Shown: piece by piece, positions 1 to 11,351 of the stretch
Position numbering within the stretch: position 1 is the stretch's first letter
Layout: each line of letters begins with the position of its first letter
Source of the DNA: Panicum virgatum
Lineage: Eukaryota > Streptophyta > Magnoliopsida > Poales > Poaceae
DNA length: 64,000 nucleotides
Direction of reading: 5' to 3'
Assembly: GCF_016808335.1 (NCBI RefSeq)
Contig: NC_053136.1
Span: 1,532,531 to 1,596,530, forward strand
Position numbers and translations under genes: made by a program
The notes under the pieces: generated by a model
What the model was told of the DNA's origin: nothing
The model's input: the letters and a program-made list of their open reading frames with translations, nothing else
Databases searched by the model: none

Positions 1-18
1 CGAGGGCCGTCAGCGGCG

Positions 19-3000
19 ATGGCTGCCTCCCCTCCTCGTCCTCTCCTCCGCCTCCTCCTAACCCTAGCCCTGGCTCTCACCGTGGCCGCCGCGGGCAAGA
101 TCTCGGCCCCCCGCACCCCGATCTCGCGCGACATCTACCACTCCAGGTGAGCCTGCTCCGCGCCTCCGCTCCACACCACACCACCCCCCGGGGCACCCTC
201 ACGCCTCCCCGTTCACCTGAATTTTTGCCCTCCCCGGCGCCAATTCGTCCCGCGCGCCAGCAGTAGCTGCCTGCTCATCCACGTTACCTAAGTGCTAATT
301 CAAATGATGGATGGGATTTGGGTTCGTCACAGCTCGTGCGTGATCGATTTTTACTGAGATTCTACTATCGCTTGCGCGTCATGATCTGGGTCTGGCCATT
401 GTAAATTCGTGTTTGTGCCGTCCGCGGCGGGTTTGGACCCCGACTAAGCGCATCCGGCCACATTTCTTCCAAGTAGTTGATGCAAGCTATGGCTGCGTCG
501 ATATGGCATGGTTCGACGTTGCTGCTGCTACAATCTGTGCATTCATTGGCTCACCAATTGCTGACGGATTGATTGTTTGTAATCAGGGTGCATAGTTAAG
601 TGTCTAGGACTTGAGAATTCTCAATTCTTCTGTTTTGTTTGGTAACTAGCTGAAATTGAAACATGAAAGCTGCTCCCTCTTTAAACCTTGCCTCGATAAC
701 TATCCATCTCTGAATTCAAGGAGCATACTGATACTATATTCCTATTGTTGTATTGGCTTCTCAATTTTGGAAACTCCTTTTGTTCATATGTGTTGCCTAG
801 TAGTGACTGTCTTCTTCCTTCTTTTCTTGCTAGTGATTCTCTTCTGCGTGAAATCAAGGCTTTGGTCGCTCAGCATTCAGACAAATTGAGTGTGAGTGAT
901 TTACCTATTCTTCTCAATTTTTCATTCGTCAGTTTGCTTTGTTTCCACTAGTCCCATCTATTCTATGCTGAATAATGTGTTGCAGATGGACACTATAACA
1001 ACAAGCAACAAAGGCTATTCTGCAGATCTGTTTGTTGTTACATTTAATCACGTGAAGGAGAGTGTGGATAATGGCTCAAAGGTTCATATCCTTCTGGTCA
1101 GTTTCCAACTAAATCTCTTCACTCTTTTCCCCCGAATTGTATGCAATACTATGCTTCACTTAATCAGTTGCACCACATTATAGATCCAATGTCTCAGGTT
1201 CAAATATGAACCATCCCATCCAAATATTCTCCACAATTTCACCTCTGTAGAGAGGTGCACATCATAAAAGAAATGAAACTAATTAGCGCATGTCTTTCCA
1301 ATTAGTATTTGTGTGTTGATTTGTAAATTAAATTATTGTTTTCTTGCGGTTTTGACAGAAAGGTTCATTGTCTTCCAGAGCTTTGGACAGCATGGCAGAG
1401 AACTTGTTACCTCTGAAGTTGCATTACGCCTTCTCTATATTTTAACGGAGAAGCGTAAGATTGCTGGTGTGGATCTTTCATCCTTTGAGAGAGTGCTGGA
1501 GAACCTTGTGATCAAAGTAAGTTCCTTTGAACTTATTTTACATTCAGCTCTTAACTAACTGTTAATAAATTATTAATGAAACACATTTGCATGCAAATGT
1601 GCCTTTGTCCTGCTATGCCCTATTGCCCTGCACTGGACTAGCATAATTTTGAGGGCGATATTTATTTGAAATTGAACCTAGGTAAAAATATGTTTGGTAG
1701 GAGTATGTTTTTTTTCTTGAGGTGCACTGCCCTTATGCCAGCATTATGATCTTGATCTGCATTTGCTGTACTCATGCTGTTAAAATTTAGTGTACTATCA
1801 TTAAACGCTATTGAAGGGTGGGCCTGGTGCTGTGGTAGAGTCTCCACTTGTGTCCTGGAGGTTCTAGGTTCAAACTAGACTTTTTGAAAATTTTTGAAGT
1901 TTGGGGCTGTCTAGAAATCCTCTTTCCCAGATCCCATCTTGTGTCGGAACTTTCAGCATTGGGTATTACCCCCTTTATTATTAACTGCTATTAGCCTATT
2001 ACTCAATCTAAGTTGCAAGGAGAACAGAAGGCCTGATAGTTAGTATGGTGGCTGTAAAGGTATTATGTCCTTAATACTCCTGATGGATAACCAGGATGAT
2101 TATGATGTTGTTCTAGTTTTAAGAGGATGGACTTTGGCCTCAAAAGCAGAAACACTTTCCTTAGATGGCATCCTTAGTATTGTCACCTTTACTCCTGTCT
2201 TACCCTTGTTTCTGCTGCCACTATTTTGATTATATTACTTCTGTTCTATATCACTACAGAATCATATCTTGAAGTAATGAAATATTATATTGTTTACTTG
2301 TGCCTTTCTCTTTTAGGTGGTCCCGATGGAAAATTTGAATGGTCGCAAACATGTTGAAGAAGGGGAGCTTTGCGATAGGAGAAATGGTGATTGGTCTTCA
2401 CCTACAAATCCATTCATCTAAATCCGTTTTCGTGCCAACTATTTTTAAAATATATCTTCCCCCTTTGGCAGGAAGAGGAGTTGATCTTAATAGAAATTGG
2501 AGTGTGGACTGGGGAAAGAAAGAAAAGGTCAGTATCTTGGTAGTTTCTCACTGTGCAATGGAAAAAATCAAATTGATATATTTTAAAAGAATCAGCATAC
2601 ATCTCGACTCGCGATTAGTCGCGCGGAATCGCGCCTAGGCGAGCGCCTAGCGGAACAGGGCTTGAGATCAAACATATAAGAGCATTGCCCTTGAAAACTT
2701 GAATGATTGTTTTGAGTGCAATGTTATATGTATCCATAAGGATTTAATGGACTTTACTCATGCACTGTATTGTGTATTCAATTGATGTTTTCAGTTGGGT
2801 GATCAGAGTTTTCCGATCTTTTATGAATGTCTAACTTTTTTTGTGGATCTGTGTGGAATTACTAGATGAACTTTTCTAGTTCAATCAAATCTACTATAGG
2901 ATTGCCCCATGAAAACTTGTCTGCTTGACAAGTAGGATCACTAACTTCCAGTTGAAGATTATGTCTATATAGACTTGTACTTGACTTTTGCCATGCTTTA

Positions 3001-4995
3001 CCATGCATATTCCTTGGTCTCTGTTGGGTGTGGTGATCAGAGTTCTGCCATTGGTTTGTGGACTTTGAGCTAGTGACCTTTATATGTGACAGGTTCATTA
3101 TTAATTTTGTCTACATGGTCCTTGTTGGTTGTTGGGTCCAGTCAGAAATTTTACAAATATGCATATGCATACTATTAACATATTGAACCTTTTTTATGTG
3201 TGTTTTCTTATTTTATAGGACTATGACCCATATGAGGAGAATCCTGGTATCGCTCCTTTTAGCGAACCTGAGGCCCAAATCATGAGGGAACTATCCAGGT
3301 CATTTAAACCTCATATTTGGGTGAATGTGCATTCTGGAATGGAGGTAATGCAACTGTTTTGCTCTGTTGATATCCTGTATGTGACACGTAATACCAAAGT
3401 TAGATCAGAGTATATATGTACGTAATCCACAAAAGAAAATTGTCATTTTGACCCACAAGGACAAGTCAGGCTTTCATGGTTGCCCCCTGTCAGTAAGCTA
3501 CTTTCATGCATGTTTGCCATCTTGGCACTTACAAATCTTGGTGACCTTTTTACTCCTTGACTTCGGAAAAATCCTTCTTCTTTATTCCTATTGTTGAACT
3601 CTCCTGCCACTGGTTAAACCCTGAATCTCTTATATGCCACTGTTAGTGACTGTGGGGGACCCATATGTCATATTTATCATGTAGTCACATGCTAGATTGT
3701 CATTAACTATGCACAAATTTGGAATTAAAAAACACGATATGTTTTAGTATCACAAATACACCCTTTTCTTTATTAATGTGGGTAAGAATATGCATATGGT
3801 TATATTTACTTATATATCTGGTTTTGGTTCATGATATACATGTAGTATGAAATGCTATGGTGTCTTGTTTGCTTTATTATTTATGGAGTGCAACTACCAC
3901 CATCACTAAAGTTGTGGAGTTCTGAAATATTAGTGATGGACTAGGATATGCTTTAGCAAGAATCTCATTTGGCCTTAAAATCTGAACATATTGTTTAGAA
4001 AGAGAAACTTGTTCCTTGCAGTTGCACATAACCCTACCGATGTACATCTTGATGCAGCTAATTCATCTCCATCTCATTTTTTTTTCTCATTCTGTTCAAC
4101 TGCAGGCCTTATTTATGCCATACGATCACAAGAATACCACACCAAATGGAGCTTCTGCACATTTGATGCGGTCTGTTTTAGAGAATTTGAACCATCGCCA
4201 TTTCCAAGATAGCTGCCTAGTTGGGTCTGGCGGTGGATCTGTTGGGTATGTACATGTCACATGTTTCCTGTTTTCATTTTTGTACTTATATTCCTTTTGT
4301 TGTTTGTCACCCTGTGAAGTTCGTTGACTATATCGCTTATTATTTGTTTTTAATCCTTTCCCTTTGCAGATATCTTGCACATGGGACCACGACTGATTAC
4401 ATGTATGATATTGCAAAGGTGCCAATGCCGTTCACCTTTGAGGTCAGACAATCTATTGTCTTTGTTTAGAGTAGGAGTAGAACAGAACTGTAAGCACTAA
4501 GCTCATTTTTTTGCTGATACCCAGATATATGGAGATGAGAAAGCATCTACTGACGATTGCTTCAAAATGTTCAATCCTGTTGACAAGACAACATTCGACG
4601 TACGGAAATCTAGCATCTCTGTACCTACAGTATTTTTAGTGGTGTGATTTCTGTCTGATAACCATTGTTTCTGTCAACAGAGAGTCATCAACAAATGGTG
4701 CATGGCATTTCTCATACTTTTTGAGGAAGGCTTGCGAAACTTGCGAGATGCCCAGATAGTATCACGAGTCACACCGGACAACTGGGTCCCAATCGGAGGA
4801 GACGTTGTCGAGAGAAATGTAGCACAGAAGACTGCCCGTGAAAGGAGGAAGCTGGAAGGTCTTGACCTTGGAATGCAGGAGCTAAGAACATACTTTCGTC
4901 TATTTATGGTATCTACATTCTTGTTGATGTTCATGTTCTGCACAAGGATATCAAAGAACAGAAACAGAGACTCAGGTAACGTCTTTGATCCTTGA
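19..4995 (+). CDS. M14-family zinc metallocarboxypeptidase, 11 exons, 429 aa
   Basis: Predicted secreted or membrane-anchored zinc exopeptidase that removes C-terminal residues. Exons: 19-146, 834-891, 986-1096, 1379-1516, 2317-2386, 2472-2527, 3219-3344, 4106-4245, 4370-4442, 4525-4599, 4681-4995; all introns are GT-AG and frame is kept throughout. Residues 1-25 are a signal peptide. The M14 zinc ligands are HGRE (H104, E107) and H225 in VNVHSGME; LNRNW (about 174-178) is the substrate-binding NR motif, and E300 in FTFE fits the catalytic glutamate. The spacing matches carboxypeptidase A (69/72/196/270). A hydrophobic helix near residues 400-416 suggests a C-terminal anchor. The sequence resembles the Arabidopsis protein I recall as At5g42320 (Zn-dependent exopeptidase), about 460 aa. 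It is not the carboxypeptidase D (SOL1) type. The start is the first ATG before the signal peptide; 5' UTR beyond base 1 is outside the window. The substrate is unknown. Confidence 0.9.
1814..1975 (+). repeat. tRNA-derived SINE-like repeat in intron 4 of the carboxypeptidase gene
   Basis: The stretch begins with a degenerate RNA polymerase III A box (TGGTGCTGTGGTAGAGTC, about 1825-1842) followed after some 25 bases by a B-box-like GGTTCAAACTA (about 1867-1877). That order and spacing are typical of plant SINEs such as the Au family. The downstream body (TTTTTGAAAATTTTTGAAG and on) has no coding capacity. The 3' boundary is a guess and I did not find a clear target duplication. Confidence 0.5.
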
Positions 4996-7900
4996 ATACC
5001 AAGAAAGCGATGATTGGAGCTCGCTGCTCAGTTGAGTTTCAGTTGATGGCCATCTGTTGCCTCGGATGAGCAAAGCGTGTGAAACATTTGATGTTGGAAC
5101 ACAATTACACAATTCTGTGCCTGCCACTTGGAGTTGGAGACGAGGCTGCTAGGATCAGAATTGTATCAAGCAGTTCCTGTTCAGATTTTAGTAACTGCCA
5201 GATGCAGATTTGGTTAATTGTTAAGAGATTGTACCTGTAAGTTGTAAAAATTGTCCATATCAGCTTTTTTTCGAAGCATAGTTTTTTACATTTTGAAGGT
5301 TGGTGCACCCAAAGCTGGATATGAATGCTAGTTTCGTGACATGAATGAACTGATTAACGTGTCACTGCTCGAGTGATTTATGATGAGTTGGATGTGAAAC
5401 TGTGATTGCCTAAATTAGTGAGTCCCAAGAATCATCAAATTTGGATTTTAAGCTCCACAAATATGAGATGGCGAGATGTTTCACTGGAATCGTCAAAAGG
5501 CATGTAAGAATTAACTACAGACAGCCGGAGTTCAACTGTTATGAAAACAGATGGATTGGTTGGTATTCAACAGGATGGGGTTGCAAGCATATGGAAATAA
5601 AACTCACTAGAGAAGCTAGAGAGATCCGAGAGTTAATACGAATGTATGCCATCCTCACTCAGTTGGGCCTATGGGCCATGGCGGCCTGGCCCGGTAACGG
5701 CCGAGTCCATTCCTCACCTCACCGTCCCCCCCCTTCCTTTCAAGGTCTCCTGCAGAGTGATTTAAATATTGTTTCTGTAGAATTTCTTGTTTTTAAGAAA
5801 ATGTAGAGTTTCTTTTGGCTGCTGCGTTTTGTACTAGTGATCTTTTGGAATTAAGGTGATCTAGTTATGAAATTCTACTTAGCATCAGGATTAGCTGACT
5901 GCGACCCCTTTTTTCGAAAGAAATATATACTTAGAGCTTTGCACATCTTCTACATAGATCATTGCTGAACGGATAATCCTATTTTTCTTTGTGGTGATAG
6001 ATGCACATAACTGCAGGTCTTTCTGATTAATCAAAACACGCAACAGAGCACAGTGTGCTTTTTTTGTCGTCTTCTTTTATGGCCTTGTGTTGCTGGCTTG
6101 TTTGTTGTACTTGCCCTTCATCCTTGTCCTGGTATGCAAGGACCAAAGGAACATTTATCATTCGGTAGCTTCTCGGCTAAACAGCTAGCAGTTCTCCGAT
6201 CAAATCAAATCAGCAGCAACCATCAGCCACCAGCCAGTCAGCAATATCCTCTTATAATAAATCAGCACCAGCCACCGACCACAATACTCGATTAAGTCAA
6301 TATGAGGGCCGGTAATGGCAAGATGGATTTATTTTATTTTATTTTTCTTACCTGGCTTTGCTGTTCTGTTTCCTCGTATATTTATAAAATAACGGTGTGT
6401 TTGTCACATTTTTATGGCAAGAGACATGCATTTTCCTACTGTTCCAATTGTAATTGCAATAATGTTCCTGGCACCTTTTTGTGTTAGCCATTTGTAATAT
6501 TCTTTATACTGCAGAAGATGCTTGATGATGCAATGGTACATGACTAGATAAGCATGGGGAATTTGGGGCCCCTGGATTTGAAGTTTCATTTACCTGGAAC
6601 ATTAGGCCCACTGTATATATGGTCGTGTAGTTTAGTTTGAAGTAGTACCGTTTATTTGGGAGTTGTGTACTTGTGTGACTGCTACTACTGTTGTGTTTGA
6701 CTTGGCAATATAATCAAATCGTACGACCAATATGCGCCACTGCTCGCTCGTGTGGATTCCATCTATTCTTGCCAGCCATATGGGTGGTTTTGGATATACT
6801 AGAACATTCGGCGCGCGTTGCGCACCCTATCGAAACAACAGCAAAGATAAGACATGGGCAACAATAGGAACATTAGTATGAAAATATCGAATCAGGAGTG
6901 GAAGTAAAAAAAAAACAAATATACAAAGCTAATATAAAGATCATCTGCAAATTGTATTACAATCATGGTGATTAATTGAACCTTAGCATTTCTGCATCTA
7001 GATCGTCCTCTTATAGTCTTCAACATGAGTGTAAGTATTCCATGTTTTTTTAAAAAAAAGAGTAACATAAGAGTAATTATGTGAGCCAGATCTTTACAGA
7101 AGTTCCTGACAGAGGGAAGATATAAACTACAGCCGACACAAGCAGCAACCATGTGCGCTGTGCACTACATGTCCTTATATTCACTATCTTTAGGCAAAAC
7201 CAATTGTCACATGGCATGCCCAATCACAAATCACAAGACAACGGATCAAACTATGATCAAGAGAAGAAAAAGATCCCTCAAAATAATATAGGTTACAGGA
7301 CAACAGTTCCGTTGTTTGCAAGCCAAAATAATATGGTGAATTTGAAGGATCTGAACATGTATGCCAGAAGCGATGAATCCAAAAGTGCCATCAGAGGTGC
7401 AAAAGGACTAAATTAAGGAGGTACAAACTGAATTAAGCAACCAACAAATGATTAGCATGCTAAAAAAAACTGACCTTATCAGCAAAAGGTATAATAAGGG
7501 AAAAAGAATGAACAAAAAAGTAGTCTCCTATCAAATCATTCCTGCAACTCAGCCATTGATGCAGGGACAGAATACCTGGTTGTATACTTGGTGCTTGCCC
7601 AAGCTTAATGTAAGTTCAACCTAGAGATATCACAATTTCCCTCAAATCAATATTTCTCTACTAAATTCAGAGTTTGATATAGTGGCACTCTGCTCATGCA
7701 TATATACTGAGTTTGATATGCACTATTTATTTGTTTAAATAAAGAGAATGCTACAAAGCAGAAGTGTCAATCTTGGACCTTCTAGGAATAGTAAAAGACA
7801 TAGTATCGTTTTCTAGGAACATGTGCTTTGCTTTCTCAAAGACAGGAGAGTAATTACAGGTTGTCATGGTGAGGAGACAAGGTAAGAAAAAAAATCTAAT

Positions 7901-8871
7901 AATAAACCAAAACCAAGACTGTTCTTCAGTGCAAGAAGTACTGAAAACATCAACACACTTTAGAAGTACTGAAAAGAATCATGAATATATTGATCTTTGT
8001 AGAGTCATTTAACCAAAGCAGTTTAGTGAATGGTGAGTCAGTAATTCCATGAATAATATTTGGTTCTTACATGTCCTGCAGTGTCAAAAGAATCACATGA
8101 TACAACAATGCTAAAAAAGCATCTTTTCCCATTAGTCTTTTCTAACTGAAGCTATTATATTATTTTTTCGTGCCCATAATTGGATTCAGGCCAAAATTGT
8201 TTCTCACCTAGCAAGCGCTCAAGCAACATCCTCCTACTACAGGACTGCAGCTCTGAACCACCCCTCTGCCTAACCTTGCAGTCACCAACTTCATGTGCAC
8301 CGATAGGATCAGACCCTGTTAGCATATACACTCTACATTTTTCTTACTCTGTCTCATTTCTATCGTTCTTCTGTCATATACCAGGCACGTACGAAGGACG
8401 AAATGAAGAAATCTATTTTGAACAAACCAGAGGATCAGATATTTGGGGGCTTCTTGACCATGTTCTTGAGAAACATGACATAGAAACGCCCTGCAGCATT
8501 GCTCCAACCTGATGACATCCCAGCTGCAAATTGACATAGAACACAATCAGGTTTACTTGCACCTATTAGGTCATATTTGCAAAGCAAACAGAAAGATTCT
8601 AGAATGTTAAAGCATGTACCTAGTCTTTTTTTTTTTGGTGCTAATCAGCTGCCTATGACTACTATTATATACTCAAAGAAGCATATTCATAGAAACCACA
8701 AAAACAGAACCAGCACTGCACACAAATGATCAAACAAAGTCTTATCTCCAGACTAATTCATTAATATTGAAATCCTTGTGTTATAAGCTTTGTAGACCTA
8801 CTGACCTAGTCCCTTTTTTTCCCGAAGGCCTAGTCCCTTTTTTTCCATAGTGTCAAAGTAAATGCTTGGTA
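4996..8871. other. Intergenic, no supported gene
   Basis: The first few hundred bases are presumably the carboxypeptidase 3' UTR; no clean poly(A) signal was chosen. The remainder is AT-rich, with only short random frames. The ORF around 8180-8512 has no recognisable domain. No tRNA, rRNA or clear terminal-repeat element was recognised. Confidence 0.5.
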
Positions 8872-8880
8872 TTGAAACAA

Positions 8881-9823
8881 GGGTTTTTTTGATTCATACC
8901 ATTGCAATTCTTGAAGTTTGGAGAAACACCATTACAATTCGCCTATTTTGAACCGCGCCACTATAACTTTTGCTTTTCTAAAAAATGCCACGGAATACGT
9001 ATGAAAACGACTTGGGCCCAGCTGCAGATGTATTTGTATACGTATATTTCATTGAAGCCATCTCCCCTGTCACCGACATGTGGGCCCCACATGTTATGTT
9101 CTTCCTCCTCCTCTTCCCATCTTCCTTCCTGCATCCAGGCGGCTTCTCCCTCAAGCACGGCGGCAGCGGCTTCTTCCTCAAGCCCGGCGGCGGCGTCTTC
9201 TCCCTAAAAGCACGACACATCCTCCAGGAATGGGGGCTGCTCCTCGCGTCGCCTGCCGCCGTCCCGAGGCCGTGCACATCGAGGCCAGCCGCGCCGCTGG
9301 GGCCGCCCACTCGGGGCTGACATGGGGCCGTGGGAGGTGCGGTGGGGGGTGGCCTGGGACAGCGGGACATGGGGGGTTGGGCAGCGATTCGCCGCGTGGT
9401 TGTGGACGCCGCCGTCGGAGGCCGCGCCTGTGGGGGCTTGCTGTGCCCGTCGGCCGGGGCTAGCCTGGTGCCGCGGGAGGCAGGGGCGGCGATTCGCGCG
9501 GGAGATGTGGAGGCGGTGGCCCTCCGGTGGAGCTTGCGCGCCCCGCTGAATGAGCTGCGCCGCCAGAGTTGATGCGGAGGAAGATGTGAAGAGGAGGAAG
9601 AAGAACATGACATGTGGGGCCCGCATGTCAGTGATAGTGGAGAGGGGCTTCAATGAAATATACGTATACGAATACATCTGCAGCTGGGCCCAAGTCATTT
9701 TCATATGTATTCCGTGGCATTTTTTAGAAAAGCAAAAGTTATAGTGGCGCGGTTCAAAATAGGCGAATTGTAATGGTGTTTCTCCAAACTTCAAGAATTG
9801 CAATGGTATGAATAGAAAAACCC
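8881..9823. mobile_element. Non-autonomous Mutator-like element (candidate Pack-MULE), 943 bp
   Basis: Both ends form a long inverted repeat of about 250 bp: 8881-9137 reads as the reverse complement of about 9568-9823 with scattered differences. The outer ends are GGGTTTTT and AAAAACCC. The element is flanked by a perfect 9-bp direct repeat TTGAAACAA (8872-8880 and 9824-9832), the target duplication size of Mutator-like transposons. The core (about 9140-9565) is much richer in GC than its flanks and has long open frames in several frames on both strands, as expected if it carries captured host gene fragments, but I cannot name a source gene. No transposase is present, so it would need an autonomous partner. 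Confidence 0.88.
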
Positions 9824-10022
9824 TTGAAACAAAAGGTGTACAAAAACATGATGTCAAAGTCGAGTCGTAAATGCAGATATATAAAAAATGTTCTGTCAAT
9901 ACATTAGCTGTTGGATGGATGGCGCATGGTAACTCAATGCCATGGATGGTGGCGCAGCTGCAAAATTACAATGGATATGTGCAACAATAAGATGAATGTG
10001 TGCCACTGATTCACATGGGTTT

Positions 10023-10260
10023 TCACTTACCATCTGTACTTTGAGCTGTTGGAGGACGAGGACTGTACCTTGGGCTGCTGGAGGACGAAGATGGAGGAGG
10101 TGTGCAGGAGAGGTTGAACCGGCGGCTGAGGAGGTCCACGATGTCATCGTCGCACCCTATGCCCCAGCAATGTAGCTGCGTCTGCCCAAGAAACAGGTGA
10201 TGCGGCCCGTGATTCCCCATGACCAGCGCCTCATACTTGAACCAGCTGAACTTGCCAATG
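10023..10260 (-). pseudogene. Unrecognised coding-like fragment
   Basis: On the minus strand an open frame runs from about 10260 down to 10023, containing KFSWFKYEALVMGNHG and then LLSRRF. The base composition and residue mix look more like coding sequence than the surroundings, but there is no start, splice context or domain that I recognise. It might be a fragment of an F-box-associated or similar plant protein. It ends in a Ser/Pro-rich low-complexity tail. I treat it as a fragment of unknown origin. Confidence 0.25.
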
Positions 10261-10399
10261 GTAAATGTCAGGTCGGCATTTCCAGCATATCACTATGCCA
10301 TGCGGTGAGGCAGCGTGAAGGGAGGAGAGGGAGACGAAGGTGGCTAGTGTTTTCTGCGCCGCCCAAGTCACCCGGCTCGCTTGCTACCGCCGCCGCTGA

Positions 10400-11110
10400 G
10401 ATCTGAGGATGGGAGAGAGAAATGGGGATGAAAGGAGGAAGAGAAGCAAATGTGTCGTGCGTGCGAGAGAGAAAGGGGATAAGGTAGGGCACCAGCACTG
10501 TCAGGCATTGGTCGCCGGGGAGACCACATGCGAAACCTTGCGGCTTCAAATTCGACGAAGTCCGCCATCACTGCTCAGTGGGGCACTTGTGCCAGGACGA
10601 GTGCCAGTGGGTGAGCCCCAGCCCGCCGCCTCGCCCTCACCCCAGAGCCGGAGCTGCGCGTCCCTCCCCCACTCCGGAAGCCGCGCCGCGCCGCCCATCG
10701 GGAGGAGGAGCGCGAGCGCGAGGATCGAGTGGAGGCGCACAAGACAACGGGAAGATGCGCTCCTTACTGTACTGTCCACCATGGCCATCACGGAGGCCGG
10801 TGAGGTCTGCTCGATCTCATGCCGCCAGATCCCTAACCCTAGAGAGACCCGGATCTGATATCGTGGGAGAGGGTGGGGCGGTGGAGGCAGGCTGAGAGGG
10901 AGAAAGGGAGGGGAGGTGGCGGCGGAGAGCCAGAGAGCTGGGAGGCCCGTGCCGCGCGGAGGAGTGAGGGGTGGGGAGGGGAGCCGGAGAGGAGAGGGGA
11001 GGCGGCGGCGCCCGGCGGGGAGCAGGCAAGGAGAGGGAAGCGGCGGCGGGGAGGAGCGGGGAGATGGGGAGGAGAGAGAGAGAGCGAGTTAGAGTTCGGG
11101 GCGGTGGGAG
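10400..11110. other. GC- and purine-rich low-complexity stretch
   Basis: The + strand is strongly G/A-biased from about 10860 to 11100 (GGGAG and GAGAG runs). This yields Arg/Gly- or Pro/Ser-rich frames on both strands. No domain or splice structure is visible, so the open frames are probably compositional artefacts. Confidence 0.45.
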
Positions 11111-11351
11111 GGGTTTATTGCAAAAGTGCTTTGCGGGGGCTTTTCATAAAACGACAAAATTCTCGATTTTTTTCTTCTTTGTGTCAAAATAAATTTTAGT
11201 TGGAGGTTCTCTGTGTAAAATATTTGACCGTTGGTAGGGGCAAACTAGGTTTAGTTGCGATTTTCATAAAGTATGAGAATGTTTTTGCAAAGTGACCAAA
11301 GCAACGGCTTAGCGCCACGCGTCCCGTGGGATGCGGCGGTGAGGGCAAAGG

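Noticed and set aside
2600..2660. CGCGATTAGTCGCGCG and CGCCTAGGCGAGCGCCTAGCG palindromes in intron 6
   Set aside because: Probably a fragment of a common grass repeat; too short to classify and no boundaries.
5441..5806. 121-codon frame downstream of the carboxypeptidase
   Set aside because: No domain and no codon bias; it lies in AT-rich flank with a chance absence of stops.
9080..9899. Long open frames on both strands in the Mutator-like element
   Set aside because: They are set by high GC in the core and by the terminal repeats, which read through in both directions. No domain, start context or splice structure supports a gene.
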